The position numbers were made by a program, and so were the translations under genes. Shown one piece after another: positions 1 to 15,000 of a stretch of 64,000 nucleotides of DNA (its first letter is position 1; each line of letters begins with the position of its first letter). Below the pieces are notes generated by a model. It was not told where the DNA came from. It worked only from the letters and a program-made list of their open reading frames with translations, and ran no database searches. The stretch spans positions 13,448,698-13,512,697 of the forward strand of contig OZ037765.1 of assembly GCA_964035545.1 (NCBI GenBank), in the 5' to 3' direction. The DNA is from Bugula neritina (taxonomy: Eukaryota > Bryozoa > Gymnolaemata > Cheilostomatida > Bugulidae).

Positions 1-3000
1 GGATGGTCTGTTATCTCACAGTCTATTTCTAGAAATGGTGGTGCATCAAAATCCTTTCCCTCTGCCGTTGTGTACGTTTCAAGAATCATCAGCTGCAAAC
101 ACCTAAAACCACAAGAAAAATACTGTACAACATAAGTTTATACATATAGAAAATAATACCCATAATACATACAGGCTGAAAATATGAAAATTATCCTGAA
201 CACTTGATTAGCAAACAATAAAATAGAATTAGTAATTGTGAGTTTTTTTCCAAATTATGATTTTTCTGTTCATACTAAGAAGTAGGAAAATGCTTAATTT
301 CAGAACATTGGGGCAAGTTCGACAGAACATAAGGTGATTGATGAGAGGAAAATGTATTTATATAAACTGCATCCTCAAGCTGAGTGAGTTAGCTGACTGT
401 GAAACAAGGCTACTAGGAGATAAAATACTGAACTCATTTTCTAGGTGAAATGTCAACCAACTACACAAAACTTCAAGTACAAGCTTTTATTGAACTACAA
501 AAAGTTATTTTTTCGAGATCAGCTTTTTTTCATGTAAACTATTAGCATACCAACTCTAACTAAACAGTGTCTCTAAAATTGTAACATTTACAACATGTGA
601 AAAAAATTTCCGCTTCAAGGACCACAAAACTCACATTATGTTAACATGGTGAAAATAGTTACAAAATCTTCATTTACATATTTGTTAATAATTTAGAATT
701 ATGTTTGAAATCTAATGAAATGCTAGCAGAAAATTGCATTGGCCCGTTTTATAAACTGTGGGCAATGAAATTTTTATTTCAATGCATGAGAAGAGTCTAT
801 GCAGCTAAATAATTAAACAGGGTAACAAAATTTAGCAGAACATCATTAAGATTGTACAGATGTGATTAGTGTCTTTTATGCACTTATGCATGTCACATTG
901 CACTTAATATTACATTGCATAAAATTGGAAATTTTTTAGAAAGAGTGATGTATTAGTATTTACTTCATTATACACTTGAATTCCTAAATCTAAAAAGCCT
1001 TCATATATACCTAACCTATGGAAAAATGCATTAACAGCTTCAGTACAGCTGATATTAATCTAGTAGTCACTGCTATAGAACATTGTCAACATTGTTCATA
1101 ATACATTATATCATACCAATAATAGTTAGGGGAGCTGTTAATACATACTGAGCATGAAGACAATCTTAAAAATCAGAAGACGTGTGCTGACACATACCTG
1201 GGGTGACATAAGACATACCTGGGGTGACATAAGACATACCTGGGGTGACATAAGACATACCTGAGGTAATATAACACATACCTGGGGTGACAAGGCTCTT
1301 TGTAAATATCAAGCTGAAAATATCGGTTGTTCCAAATAAAGCACCGCCGCTCTTTGAATATCGTGTGATGTTTGTTATCTTTCTGATTCAACAGCATCTG
1401 CATGAAATATAAAAGAAAAACTTTGAGAAATCACATTTCTAAACTTAGTTACTAAACAAAGCAGGAAGATTTGGAAATCTGAAACAGAACTAACCTGGTA
1501 AGTTCTACCACTGATTTGCTTTCTAAGCTCAACCCTCTGGCCTTTGATTTTAGGCCTTCGCACTGTATGAGTGAATGTATAGAAACCTAGAAAAAGATTA
1601 TTGTACTCCGACATACAAGTAGATAAGTCTTGAAAAAGTATAGGTAAAAATTAATTAACAATTTATATACATGCGTGAAGTAATGGGAGAGTATCTAAGC
1701 ATGCAATTTGGCCTAGTGCAATCAGATGCTGTTTTATTATAACTTTTCAAACAATTTTTCCAAAAATACAACAGTAAAAGCATTGAAGCAAGCTATCATC
1801 AGTAAAATTGACGTCAGAAACCTTTTGCATGATCAAATTTCCCTACATAAAATTTCTCTTAATGTTTAAACCAATCGTATTAAACATTTATATGCTCAAT
1901 ATGAAAGGCAAAATTCATCGAATTAGATTATGGCAATTTCCTTACTTTGACTTTAAGAACTCAATAGTTAGAAAAAATAGTCATGAAGTATACTGTATAT
2001 TTAGCACTACAACAAGCAAAAAATTACATGCCATGCAGTGGAGTTTTCATCATTTAATAGAGAGCTGATTGTTAATAATGAAGCTTATAGTTGAACTAGT
2101 TCAATAACTAAGCCTAATGGACTGAATTATTTGGTAAAGCATCATTGGCTGGTGACGTGAAACAATGAATATCTAATTTCAAGTATAAAGAAGGTTATTC
2201 AGGAATGTAAAGACAGCAGTATTGTCATTAAATGACTACAAAAGCTGAGAATTTACAAGGTGTTGACTGTCAAGCATAAATATTACGTAAAAGGTTATAC
2301 TGATAGATTCTATCATTAAAGTTGTATCCTAAGAGTGTATTCTGGTTTATATTATAACAATTATAATGTGTGAAAAATGAAAAACCACAAGAGAATGAGG
2401 AGAAAACTCCAAGAATTCATATGTATATTACCAAAGCATTGTACAACTAAAATTGCACCCTACAAAGTTGTAACCTATATTACATGTGTACAAAGCAACA
2501 ATACATGCAATACACACGCCTACAATACATAACAACTGTAATGCAATTAAATAAACTCCATACAACTGGTATTACCAGTAATTACGAATAAGTAGCACCA
2601 ACAGAACAAATTACCAACGCTACAACTACTACAGGTGTAGAGCGAATATATACCTATATAGCAGCTATCAACTGGAGCAGCTAATTATAGCTTGGCGTGC
2701 TGCCAGCATTAGCTGTGTGTAGGCAGTTGAACTGTAGTTAATTCACTCTCATATCAAGCAAAGATTGTGATAAACATCGTAGGCATCCAGGTTATTTTGA
2801 TAAAATCAATTACTGTTAATTGAAAGATCATACTTTTTTAGGTACATTCACAAAATATATAAAAAAAATCTCAACTCAATATACCAGAAAAAATGAATTA
2901 AAATATATGTGTTAATAGCACTGATATTGACGTGACCGTGGCACATGAAAAATCTGAAAGAAGAGTTGTCTTCTTTTTTTCTATATTAATATATAGAGCT

Positions 3001-6000
3001 TGTCGTGAAAATAAAGATTTAAAAAAAAAATATTGTGACCCTCTGGTAACTTCCAGAATTTAGAAAATTGGCTCATATATTTCCTTTTATGTGGACAACA
3101 GCTCACTTTTTTTTAAATTTATTTTGAAGCTCTTTTCGTAAAAAATATTTAAAAGTAAAAAATCCAAAATTTTTACAAATTGGTTCGGGGCTTGATGTGA
3201 AAGGCATTTAGACGAAGATGTCAAGGTCACCATTAATAAATTTATTTTATCACAATACTGCACGGAAAGTTAATGAAGTGAGCTGAAAATTAGGTTGCTA
3301 GCATATCGATATACATTATATTGAATGTTGCAGTATTATTTTTTAAATTTGTTTTATCAGTTATGTTTAACTTCTTCATAGAGCTGCTGTTAGACTAAGA
3401 GTAAGACATAATATTAGCAACAATGATAATAATATTAAATTCACGAAGAAGTATCACTATCACTATGAGTATGAGTATGACTATGACTATCACTATGAGT
3501 GTCGTAATCGTATAAATTAATTATGAGTATGAGTATCACTATGACATTAACTCAATCAGTGATTGACTAATACTGTGAATATGACTATGCATAACTCAAT
3601 GAGAATATCAATATGAATATGGCTTCTAATTCTTGTAACTTTTGACTATGACGATGCTGATAGTGATAATCAGTATCACTGCCAGCCCAAGTCTCATACT
3701 CATAGTGATACTATTACTATTGTTTATTAGTATTAATAATTAGTATTACTATTAGTACAACTACTAGTATTACTCATAGTTCTGTTAATGATGCAGATGA
3801 TAGTTTTAGAAGTTCTACTTCTACTTTTATAGTACGCTAGATTGTATATGTTGAACTCTACTCATTTTTTACTACTAATGCTAATAGTAATAGTAATAGT
3901 AATAATGATTATAGTTGTTATAATGATAGTAATACTAATGGTAATTATAACTATTTAAATTTGATAATTTATGTTTTACAACAGCATTATCACTTATCAA
4001 TTACATTGGTTCATAATATGCTTATTTTAATTTTGCTTTGTGTGTTTTGTCATGTTATAAAATTAAGTTCGTATGGTTATTTAATGAACTAGAGAACTAG
4101 CCAAATGTTATGTAACAGTTGCAATAATTTACTATAAACTCAGTGAAATTTAAAACCTAATTGATATTACTATGACATTGATTGAACAGAGGTAGCTGAA
4201 ATATACATTAAATTACCAATAATTTTAACTCGCCAATACACTATGAGTAGAACAATCAAATGCAATAATAGAAAATTAATTAATCATAGCAGCCCGTTGC
4301 TTGAAGAACATCGAGCTACATGTCTAAAATTATGTAGTTTTGTGATCCATTACATAACAAAATAATTTTTTTCAAACTGGTTTAATACTTTTATTATGAA
4401 CACGCTTATCAAAGTAACATGTTTGTAATGTATATTCTATTAAAAAAGCAATCACATCAGGTTTTCAATTTGTATGTTGTACAATGTTTATTATGGTGAC
4501 AAGTTACTAAATCATATGGTTCAGCTTTGTAAAGTAAAGCTGATAAAATAAATACAAGTATGTGATTGTTTTACTGCTATATATTAAATTTAAATGAGTT
4601 GAATAATATCCTAGTGCAGTGAATTAGATATTTTTTAGCTTTGGTACACCTGTTTGTTATAGGCTAACATTCTACCAATAGAAGAATGGTGCAAGTAGAA
4701 GAAATTTCAGGCGCAGAAAGCTAAGGAGCAGTCAGAATGCTGCCAGAGTTGTGAAGAGGCGCTTAAAAAAGCTGAATTTCAATAATGACATGACATTCGT
4801 AACATATCACCCTGGTGTATTTGAACTGACATGGCCAGCAGAGTTCTCAAAGTCACATTCAACAGCTATTTACATCATCATGGTTAGCTTAAATTTAATT
4901 CCTTTATTAGTCTCTAATATATAGTTTGATATCTGCTGTAAATTCGCTTAAGGAGCATACACATAACCAAAACTGAGTTACACTATAGTATTTGTTCTTG
5001 AATATATTTACCAAGATAAGTAGATAATTTGCTAATTCATCAACAGTAAAATTATAATGATACAACAATTTTTCTTTTAGATGATTCAATCAATAACACA
5101 AGACACTACAACATGGTTTTGCAGTTATAGAGTATTAATTTTCTGGCTCTTTCCAAATCTTCATAGAAGGCAAAGAAAACCACCGTCAGCTTGCCTTTAT
5201 AACTGAGTGCAAGCTTCTTCCACCTACAGATGATGATAAACAATTTGCTGATGTGGAACTTTCTAATTTTGTTTACAATGAAGATAGATTATAGGACATT
5301 ATTCTTTATGTAAAGATTGTCAAGTTTTGTTATAATTAAGAACAGTTTTAGTTTCAATAAATCAGTTCAACATTATGGACATCATTGCACAAACATTTTA
5401 ATCTTTACTACCTACAAAGGTATCTGATGGACTACTTGAAAATACAAAACTATGCTCCAGATACACAATGAACTGACCAGCAAAGTTAAAATGAGTTGGA
5501 GATGTAGAACATAATATCTTGTTCAAGGCTTTTCCCTGCTGTTGGAACCTTCTACTTCAGAACACTGAAATGAACAAACATATGTAGATATATAAAACTT
5601 TGCAAACAATAATAATGTGAAATTAGTTGCTAAGTATGACATTGCTAATAAATACAGCGTTGTGTAATGTTTCATTTAATTGTTTTTTGAGCCATTTGAT
5701 CTATAGGCCCGCATAGTATTTACTATATTATAACTAATAAATGGCAGACACATTATGTCAGACCAGTCTCCATTTAAATAGAATAGTGTAGGCTATCAAA
5801 TTTGTAGAAGTAAAAAACCGCATTCTTATCGAGTAAAATGCTTACCTTTTTTTTCATGATGCCTCTACTGCTAAAAAGAGAAGTTTTTATCAATACAGCT
5901 CCATCAATCTGTATCCCGATGAAGCTAGTAGTTTAGGAACATTTGTGGCGGGGAGTGTAGGCTGAGCTGCAGTATAGGAAGAACCCCAACATATGTAATC

Positions 6001-9000
6001 TATTCAGCACATTATATGTATTGTAGAAATTTATTCAAAAAAGAATTTAGAAAATGCTTTATGAAGCATGAACAAAGTAAATATTAATGCTGGTGAAAGT
6101 AATATTATTACACCCATTAGAGTTACTAGCAGCTATAGCATTAAAATTATGTATTTTTATAAAATGTGTCTAATTTATGCTACAAAGTTATTACTGCCAA
6201 AGGTTACAAAATTTACCAGTCGCATTCATGCAGCTGATGGAGAATAACTAACCTTCACATGCAATAAATACAATTAGTAGCTCAATCTAAAACTAATGTT
6301 ATGAGTATAAGTTATAGTTATTCTAAGGAATAATTGCAAAAAAAGTTACTTAGAGGAATTTAACTCTTATTATAATGTAATTATCTTCCAAGATATATTA
6401 CAACATCACTACTTGGATGCATACAATGTCATATTTATATTGGCATCAACATAATTTTCAATAATTTCCAATCTATTAACTTGAGCATTATGATTGTGAT
6501 TATTTTATAAATAAGGCGATGATTAGGCACTGTTGGTATTTTGGTTCAATTTATTTATAGCTGTAACAGGCAGAGTTGTAAATATAATGGATATATCAAA
6601 ATTCCAATAGGTATAGTACTCTAACACAACATTGATACTAATAATTGTAGTCACTTACTCTTAGAGTTAGTGAATGATGATACAGTGATAACAATTCGAA
6701 TATCAATCAGCATTAGAGATAGACTGACTGCTTTATAATATTATAGTTATTATGTCAAATTGAATTTATTCACTATAACTAAAAAAATTATGATTATAAT
6801 TATAAATTAAAATAATTTAAATATTATATAATATATTGATAATTATTGGAATCATAATTATATTTATTGTTATGATCATTATGATTATAATTATTTAATA
6901 TTATCTTTATGTTTGTATTTAAAGTTGTTCCTTAAATCTAAAGTTGTTTAAGTTTTATAAATTTATTATAATTATATTACTGTATAAGTATTGCTATTAG
7001 TATTAGTATAATTAAATTATTATAATTTATTTTTATTATTTATATTTATTTTACTTTTTATTTTAAGACCAACAGTTCAAATTAATACTTGTGTCGTTTG
7101 CTTTATATTATAACTTACAAGTATAACTATTAACATAATAATATTAGATTTGCTATTAGTATTACTATGAATATAAATATTTATGTTAATATAGCTATCG
7201 GTATAACTTATACTTATAGTTATAACTAATATTACAAGTATTACTATTAGTATTACTGTAAGTGTATTAGTTTCGAAACTGATCCTGCTCCGTAACATTA
7301 ACATACTGAATACTCATACTCATACTGTCATATGATTATCATTATGACTAATAATGGTATTAATAAATATAACCATTGAATATTATTAATAATAGTTCAC
7401 CAATACTAATAGGCGATAGTCATAGACTTAGAGTGAGAGTCATAGACATAGACTAGTGATACTCATACTGATAGTCATAGTGATACTGTGATTCAGAATC
7501 AGTCATTCACTGATTCAATTACAAATTTTAAAACTTGGTTTTACGTAGACAACTACTAACCTATAGTTCATCACAAAACGGTTGAAAATCATCATTTACT
7601 GCATATTTAAGAGTAATTTTCTGGTAGTGTGGTCGACATGATAATTGAAATTAAAATAGGAAAAATAATTATTTTGTGATTTACAGCAAGTTACAAACTA
7701 GCGAAATGGAATAGTCCATTTGAAAACAGTCAAATTAGTTACCTTTCTTGCTGTTGCGTAGCTAACGTTAGTTATTAGTAGCCGCCCGAAGAGTAACATT
7801 CATGTGATTTGAGCTACGAATAACGAAATCTGTGACAAACCCGCTTCTTAATAACTTTACGCGATATAAACTCACGCTACAATAGGGCTATTTTGCCATC
7901 CCCACGTCAGAATAGGACACGGAGGGCAAGCTCGCGGGCAAGTCTGGGCAAGTCTAAGACACCTAATATGACCACTTTTACTTGCATTTTTGTAGTGTTT
8001 TCGTATAAGAAATTGGATAAAATGCTGATAAAACAGTTGAAAAGCATGCAAACTTTTGCTCAAATGTAATAAATAACCTGGATGCTTACGGCCTTTAAAA
8101 ATAGATGAGTGTTGGCCGAACTCGAAGTTACTTGAATTATGGTGAAAAGTTAATGGCAACCTGGCTTACCATCACGGCCTCTTTTCCTAACTCTGGCTTG
8201 CATTTTGGGATCTGGAGTAACCAAATAATTGTGAATGACTTCAAACTCTTTATAAGGAGGCCACGACTAAAATGGCAAGATGAGAAGTTAAGTATATACA
8301 ATGTTATTACAGAGATGAATGCTACTGCTTATTGCACTACACATACAACCGCAGAAACTATCATTATGATAATTATGCTGGAATTATATTCATCTACTCT
8401 TTGTGTTAGAATAATTTATATCATTTGGTTTCCTTTATATAATATGTAGAACATTTTCTGTATTGTCCTAAAGCACTGCCCAAGTGAAGGCAAGCGTGTG
8501 CAAATTATGGTGGTAGCCATCTATCAATAGGGCAACAGGTATACTAGCCTAAAATAAGCTCCAAGATGTCACATGACATCCTACTACGTAGCTGTGGAAC
8601 AGAAGGCAGTGAACTTACAGCCTGGTCACTGATGGACTTGACAAGATATTTATGCTTCTTGCTGTTAAGTTCCAATCTGTCAGCCACGTCCACACCTATT
8701 CTCCTGCACACGGCCTGCAAGAGTCTCACCATTATAACTTATATGATTATCACAGGTTCGCTGGGATAAGTGAAAAAGACGGTAAAGAAATATAGAGAGT
8801 TAAATATAAGCTGACTTAAAGGGTGAGTGCCACAAGAACTAATTTCCCAACTCACAAACCAATAAGCACACGTAAAATATGGAACTATTAAGCAGCATAC
8901 CTCAGCATATTATACTAAACAAATCTCTAACTACAAATCCAATAATCCAATTACTATATAGTAAGCACCACCGGCCAGTTTCATTGCATAAGAAGTTATT

Positions 9001-12000
9001 ACAATAAATACAGGAGCCAACTCTGACCTAAATAGCAGTCAATTACTGAGAGGGTATTCACCAAATATCCTATTTATTACAAGTGTTAATATCCTTAGTA
9101 TATGAAATGGATTGAACTACAGAACTCTTTAATCAATGAGTTTATTTCTGTATATAATATGCTTACAGCCATCATTCGCATACACTTGGCATTGAAGTCT
9201 GTGCTGTTATCTATAACATCGTAGTAAGGATGGCCCACCCACGCCTGCAAAGAACACAGCGCAGTTCTGTAGCATAAGTTTTAAAATTTCAAACTATCAA
9301 AGAGAAAAATTTTGCTAAAAAATTTTCTTGAGATATCAGGACAATCAACCAATCATTAATCATCAGAAAGCTTAGAAAAATGTTTTACCAAAATTTTGTT
9401 TTTATAAAATACTTCTCAGAATGTTACAAGCGCAGTTTTTAGCTTACATAAACTTGTTCAACTGTAACTAAAGTTATCTTTTCAAAGTAAAATTCCAGAC
9501 ACCATATGTTTTACAAAAACTGCAAAAGGACACTGCTAGAAGCTTCAATTCATATGTTAAAGCAGTCAAGTTAATTATTGACGAGAAACTAAACTTGCTC
9601 ACATTCTGTATTTTAAATTATAATGAGAGAGTATTCATTTAAACTTTAAAGAGAGAAAAACAGCCCATTTATAAACCACACAATACAAAATCCAGTGAGC
9701 AAAACTTAATTAGAATTCTATAAATTGAAGGATATTTATAACAAACAAAAATATTTCTGGTTTAGAAAATACAATAATATTTTAAAAATTAGCTTCTTTC
9801 TAGATATATAAATTATTGGGTTACAAATAAAAAACTCTTACAAGATAAAAATGAGAAAATAAATAAGCTTTGTCAACAGATAAGCAATGGAGCAGCCATG
9901 GTCTAGGGGTTAGAGCGTTTGCCTAGTTATCACAAAGTCATGGGTTCAAATCCCGACAAAGACCATTGGTAATGTTAGAAAGAGCATCCAGTCATAATTG
10001 CTCCTGTGCCTCATCTGAAGAAGTCCTTAGCCAGATTTAACAAAAACTTTTTCCATCAGGGTTTCTCACAGGGATTGGAACTAAAAACTTGTGTGAGTTT
10101 TTATAACAGATAAGCATTGCTACAATATTTGAAATTCACACAAAGCGGTCATAGAACAATAAATCTTCATAAAATGCAACTTCTTTACAAATTCTTAAGA
10201 CAACCTGACAGAAGTGGTTCTGTTTCAAGCTAAACAGAACAATGTAATCATCACATGAAACTAAAAGTCTTACTCCGTATCTCTAAGGGTAAAAAATAGG
10301 TCAAAGTATTTTAAATTCTATCTATAGAGTTGCTAGCCAAAAGTCATTGAACATGCCATGTTGAATTACATAAGCTGATTTGTCCACCAAGTGATAATTA
10401 TATGGATAGACTTCTACAGTTTAAAGGAATCCCAAATTATTGAATACAGTTCTTAACTTTTAAATATAAAAATAAATGCCTTATATAATTACCTGAGCTA
10501 CTTTATCATCCAGTTCACAGGCTAGCTCTGGGCCCTCGTGTCTCACCACATGCTCTTCTGTGGTGTAGAATTCAATAGCACCCCTAGCAGCTGTAGTCAT
10601 GTGTATTACCTGACCATACCTGCTATCTCTCAACTCAACGTTGTTCCACTTCTCTTTAGAGATGAGTTTTTCCCATGCCTCCCTGGGCATATCTGCATCA
10701 GGTAGAGGAGAAAGCTATTCAACACACACATAGATATTCAATTATACTACTTGCCAACAGCTAACCACTCTACCTTAAGAATTATAACACTCAAACAGGT
10801 GAACACATTACCAAGTAATTTATTGTATTGCAAAGCATGAAATATTGATATTTCTAACTGTAGAAGGACAAAGTTTAAACAAACAGAAAAAGCTGAAATA
10901 AAGTTACAACAGATCTGATGTCAAAACATTATTTGCAATAGCAAACCATTGCAGTAAGTCAGCACTTTGGTATTCTCACAGATATACTAGCCGCAAATAG
11001 AGATATTAGTTCCCGTGTTACACTTTTCTTTCAAGCCAGTTGGTGTAAAATAAGATGAAGATATTTGATACGTACAGGCAGAGGGATCCATCACTCCTCT
11101 GTCACATATGACTATACAATTAGCATTGGACATCTCTGCCAGGTCAAAATATGTCTGCTCTATCTGCATCATAGTCTTGATTAGGTTCTGCTGAAACCTT
11201 TCAGCTATTCAATATACATGTATACTATATGAGTGTGTACATGTATACTATATGAGTATGTACATGTATACTACATGAGTGTATACATGTATACTACATG
11301 AGTATGTACATGTATACTATATGAGTGTGTACATGTATACTATATGAGTGTATACATGTATACTACATGAGTATGTACATGTATACTATATGAGTATGTA
11401 CATGTATACTACATGAGTGTGTACATGTATACTATATGAGTATGTACATGTATACTATATGAGTATGTACATGTATACTACATGAGTGTGTACATGTACA
11501 CTACATGAGTACGTACATATATACTAGAGAGAATGTTTATTAATAGAAAGCTATAGAAACCATCAGCAGGGTATAAAAATTATAATCCTAACCTTGTTCC
11601 ATAGTTAAATCTGTCCATTTCACACCACCACTAAAACATGATCACAAAATTGTAAAATTACTTCTACATTTGCATTATTATCAAAGCAATGAAATGGGTC
11701 ATTTAAAATCTTATTACAAGTATGACAGTTTAACATAGTCTATTTTTAGTGCTGCTCTGTGTATAGCCTAGAGAAGTGTGGCAGACCAGAGGAACTTTAG
11801 TACAATTCTGTAGAGAATGTACTGTGCACTTAGCATATTAACTCCCTTATATAAGTAGGTGCTTTGTTTAAACAAAACAGGCATACAATGTATAGTAGAA
11901 AGCCCCCCATTCCGCATAACAATATAACATAAATAACTAATTTCAAAGGCTATTGTCATTCAAAGTTCACCTGCTATTACAGATTGTACAACAACATAAT

Positions 12001-15000
12001 ATAAAATAGTAGTTAGCCTTACTGGCTGCAGTAGAACTTTGTATATAAAGAAAGCAAGAATTGGTATTGCCTAAAGTATAATACATAGGTCTAAGCAGAC
12101 CTGTAGAGTGAGTTTATCAAGTGGAGTTGTCATAAGCAGAAAATTGTAAAACAGAATATTATAATGTAAAGCTAATTTGTGGACAACATGTTTGTTAAAA
12201 TAAGCCATTACAAAAACAGATTTGTGATGAGGAACACCTTGAAACACAAAAGTTGCTGGCTAGCATTCAATAAAAGCAGAGAAACCTTTTAAAGGCGAGT
12301 TGTTAAATTATGTTTACAGTAAGTATTGTGAAGAAATATGCTTGTTTCCATCAAATGCATAACTTATGAACTGCTCAGCCAATCAGAGTATGTACAGTAG
12401 ATATTGAAAAATGTTGAGACAAATTGTACATGGTAGAAACATTTAATCAGTAATAATGTGGCTATAAAATCTAATGCCTTATATGCTGAGGCATTTACAA
12501 TCAATCATATTAATTTGATATCATAATGGGCAGCCAAGTTTCTAACAGTAACTCACCTCATAAGAAGGGTGGCAGTTTCCGGTACCCTGAACACCTACAG
12601 CAGACCACGAGTTACAGTGTTGAAGATTTGAAACAGTTCAACTAATACTAGATGTTCACAGCTTAATATTTTTTACATTCTTTGATAATTAGAGTAGTTT
12701 CAGGGTTAATTACTATATGTTACTAATTTTTCTTAGTTACTGTAGAATTACTTATTTGCTATGTAAATTTTTATGATATTAACATAGTAGTAGTAGTAGT
12801 AGTAGTACTAATAAATTATAGTTTAATTTAGCTGTGTTACAGACTCAATAGTTGCTAGAGCCTAGAATTATATTAAATAAATTAACAGTGTCCCATATAA
12901 ACCACAAGCATCATTCTCAATCGTATCACTGAATAATTCAAATAACAGAGAAATGCTGCTCAACAAACCAAGCAAGTGCCCTATATTTGCTATAGTAAAG
13001 ATAAATAGTAACAATGGCACAATACAGGTCAGGTTAATAAATAATACAGCAATGTTGGCACTTGTCCTGTACTTGACCTGTACTTGTCCTGTACTTGGCC
13101 TTGGACTTAGCCCTGCACTTAGCTGTTACCAACAAGGAAAATATGTATCAAATTTTCAAACAAATCATAGAACTTTGAACCTCAGTTATCAGTTTTCCAA
13201 CAAAACCTGATTTGTTAACAATTTTGGCCATAAAGTCATAATAATATTACATATGTCAACATATGATATACTACATGCAAACATTAAATTGATAAGCTCA
13301 TGATGTAAGCGCAAACAGTTTTCTTTTTTTAACTTTAAAAATACCAACTGAATGGAAATGGAGTGCATGCTGGCAGGGAGTTTGTATTTCAACATTCTGT
13401 TATCAAAACATCAGCTCTCAAATATTATGACGATACAAAATTGCTCTCTCTCTCTTTGCAACAAAAGCAGATATTAGTTTAAACTAATGAATATAGATTT
13501 AAAATTCTTCCATGTTATTATCTATGTCTGTGTCATAGCTTTACTAAAGTCAACTGAAATTATTGAAAAAGGCTCGCATACTAGAAAACAGTGAACCAGT
13601 TTTAAGTATTTATTTTATAGCTCATTTATCATGAAATAAACGTATTATTGCATATTGGTTGTACATTTTGATGCATAAAAAATAGTAAAAAAAAACCCTC
13701 TACATTTGTTCTAAAACAGAAAGAAACTAATAGACACAAGAACAGAGTATAAAGTGTAAAGGTTCCTAATTAGAGGCCTAGACAATTGAAATTTGATAAC
13801 ATTCTGAATTAATTTGAGGTCATATAGGAGTCTCATTTAGATTTTTAAGTAATTAAGATTAGAATGCCTCCATGAATGGCTCTGTGATAATGTGAAGCTT
13901 CGAGTATAAGATACTGTCCTACCTTCCATCCTAAATTCTCAAAGAATGTGCTCAAGCGAGATTGTCCTGTTGTTTTACCACCACATGGCCCTACAACATA
14001 ACAAATGACCAACAACTCAAAACTTGAGTAAAACAGTTTAATATCGTGTTGCAATTATACTCAATTTAAAATATTATGAACACAATGAATATGGAATGGC
14101 TTTCACTGATTTTAGCTTTGAGAGTAGTCAAGTCTTTTGCAAAAATATTTGAACACTTTACAACAGATTTTTGATAAGAAAGTCTTCCAAGATTCAGCTA
14201 CACTGTGACGATTCACAAGTGTAATGGAATGCTACAGGTAAATTATATGTGATGTGACAAAACACAACAAAACACAACCTATATGTATAAAAATAATTCA
14301 CATTTGCAATAGGGGTGATGTCTCTTGTCAATAATAATTCTATTAGAAACTATTAAAGTTATGGCTTATCTAGTTCATGATTTTAATCCATCATTTAGAC
14401 TCTTGTTTTTTAAGGCATACTTTGAACTCCATTCAACATGGAGTTTAATATAAAAAAACTAACTCAAGTTTCATGTGAGAAAACCCCTGATAGAAATGGT
14501 TTTGTTGTTAAATCGGGCTGAGGACTTATTGATCTATGTAGCACAGGGCAATTATGACTAGATGCTCTTCCTAACATCACCAATGGCCTTTGTCGAGCTC
14601 GAACCCATGACTTTATGTTTACTACGCAAATGCTCTAGTCCCCTAGACCGCGGCTGCTCCCTAGCATGGATTTTATTATACTGATACCTTTTTGGTGAAT
14701 TGATTAAACATTCAAATTTTGCAAAAACTACCTACTTAATGTATCAAGGACATTTAGTCCATATTTTCAAGAAATCTTAGGAGATAGAAAGTGTTAAAAT
14801 CTTGGCCTTTTTCATGATCTGCTTTTAAAAATGATTAATTTATTTTAAACTTCTATAGACATAGATTGTATTTATATGAACATGTACTATATATTGTAGC
14901 TAATAAGTAAAAGCCATGGTATAATTTTGCATTTCATAACTGGCAGCAATTTGTTGAGCAATTGCAATATCTTACCCCCAGTCAGCACCAGTTTGTGTAT

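Larger units (their letters stand above)
1587..8169. other. Large TTD14 intron, mostly without coding signal
   Basis: This 6.6-kb intron contains two tracts of degenerate hexamer-like simple sequence (about 3440-3960 and 7180-7490) and a very AT-rich stretch (about 6770-7050). It also holds one short coding-like fragment on the plus strand (4681-5295). I see nothing else that can be supported. Confidence 0.6.

Noticed and set aside
3440-3960. CRISPR-like or satellite array
   Set aside because: No fixed repeat-spacer spacing; the units drift as in slippage-derived simple sequence.
7077-7304. Minus-strand frame rich in Ile/Ser/Tyr
   Set aside because: Produced by degenerate simple sequence.
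8105-8449. Plus-strand frame of 114 codons
   Set aside because: It overlaps, antisense, the TTD14 exon at 8170-8266, which carries [17 protein letters not shown].
9893-9965. Possible tRNA gene (A- and B-box-like segments)
   Set aside because: It shares a non-tRNA tail with five other loci and is flanked by target duplications, so it is a SINE head.
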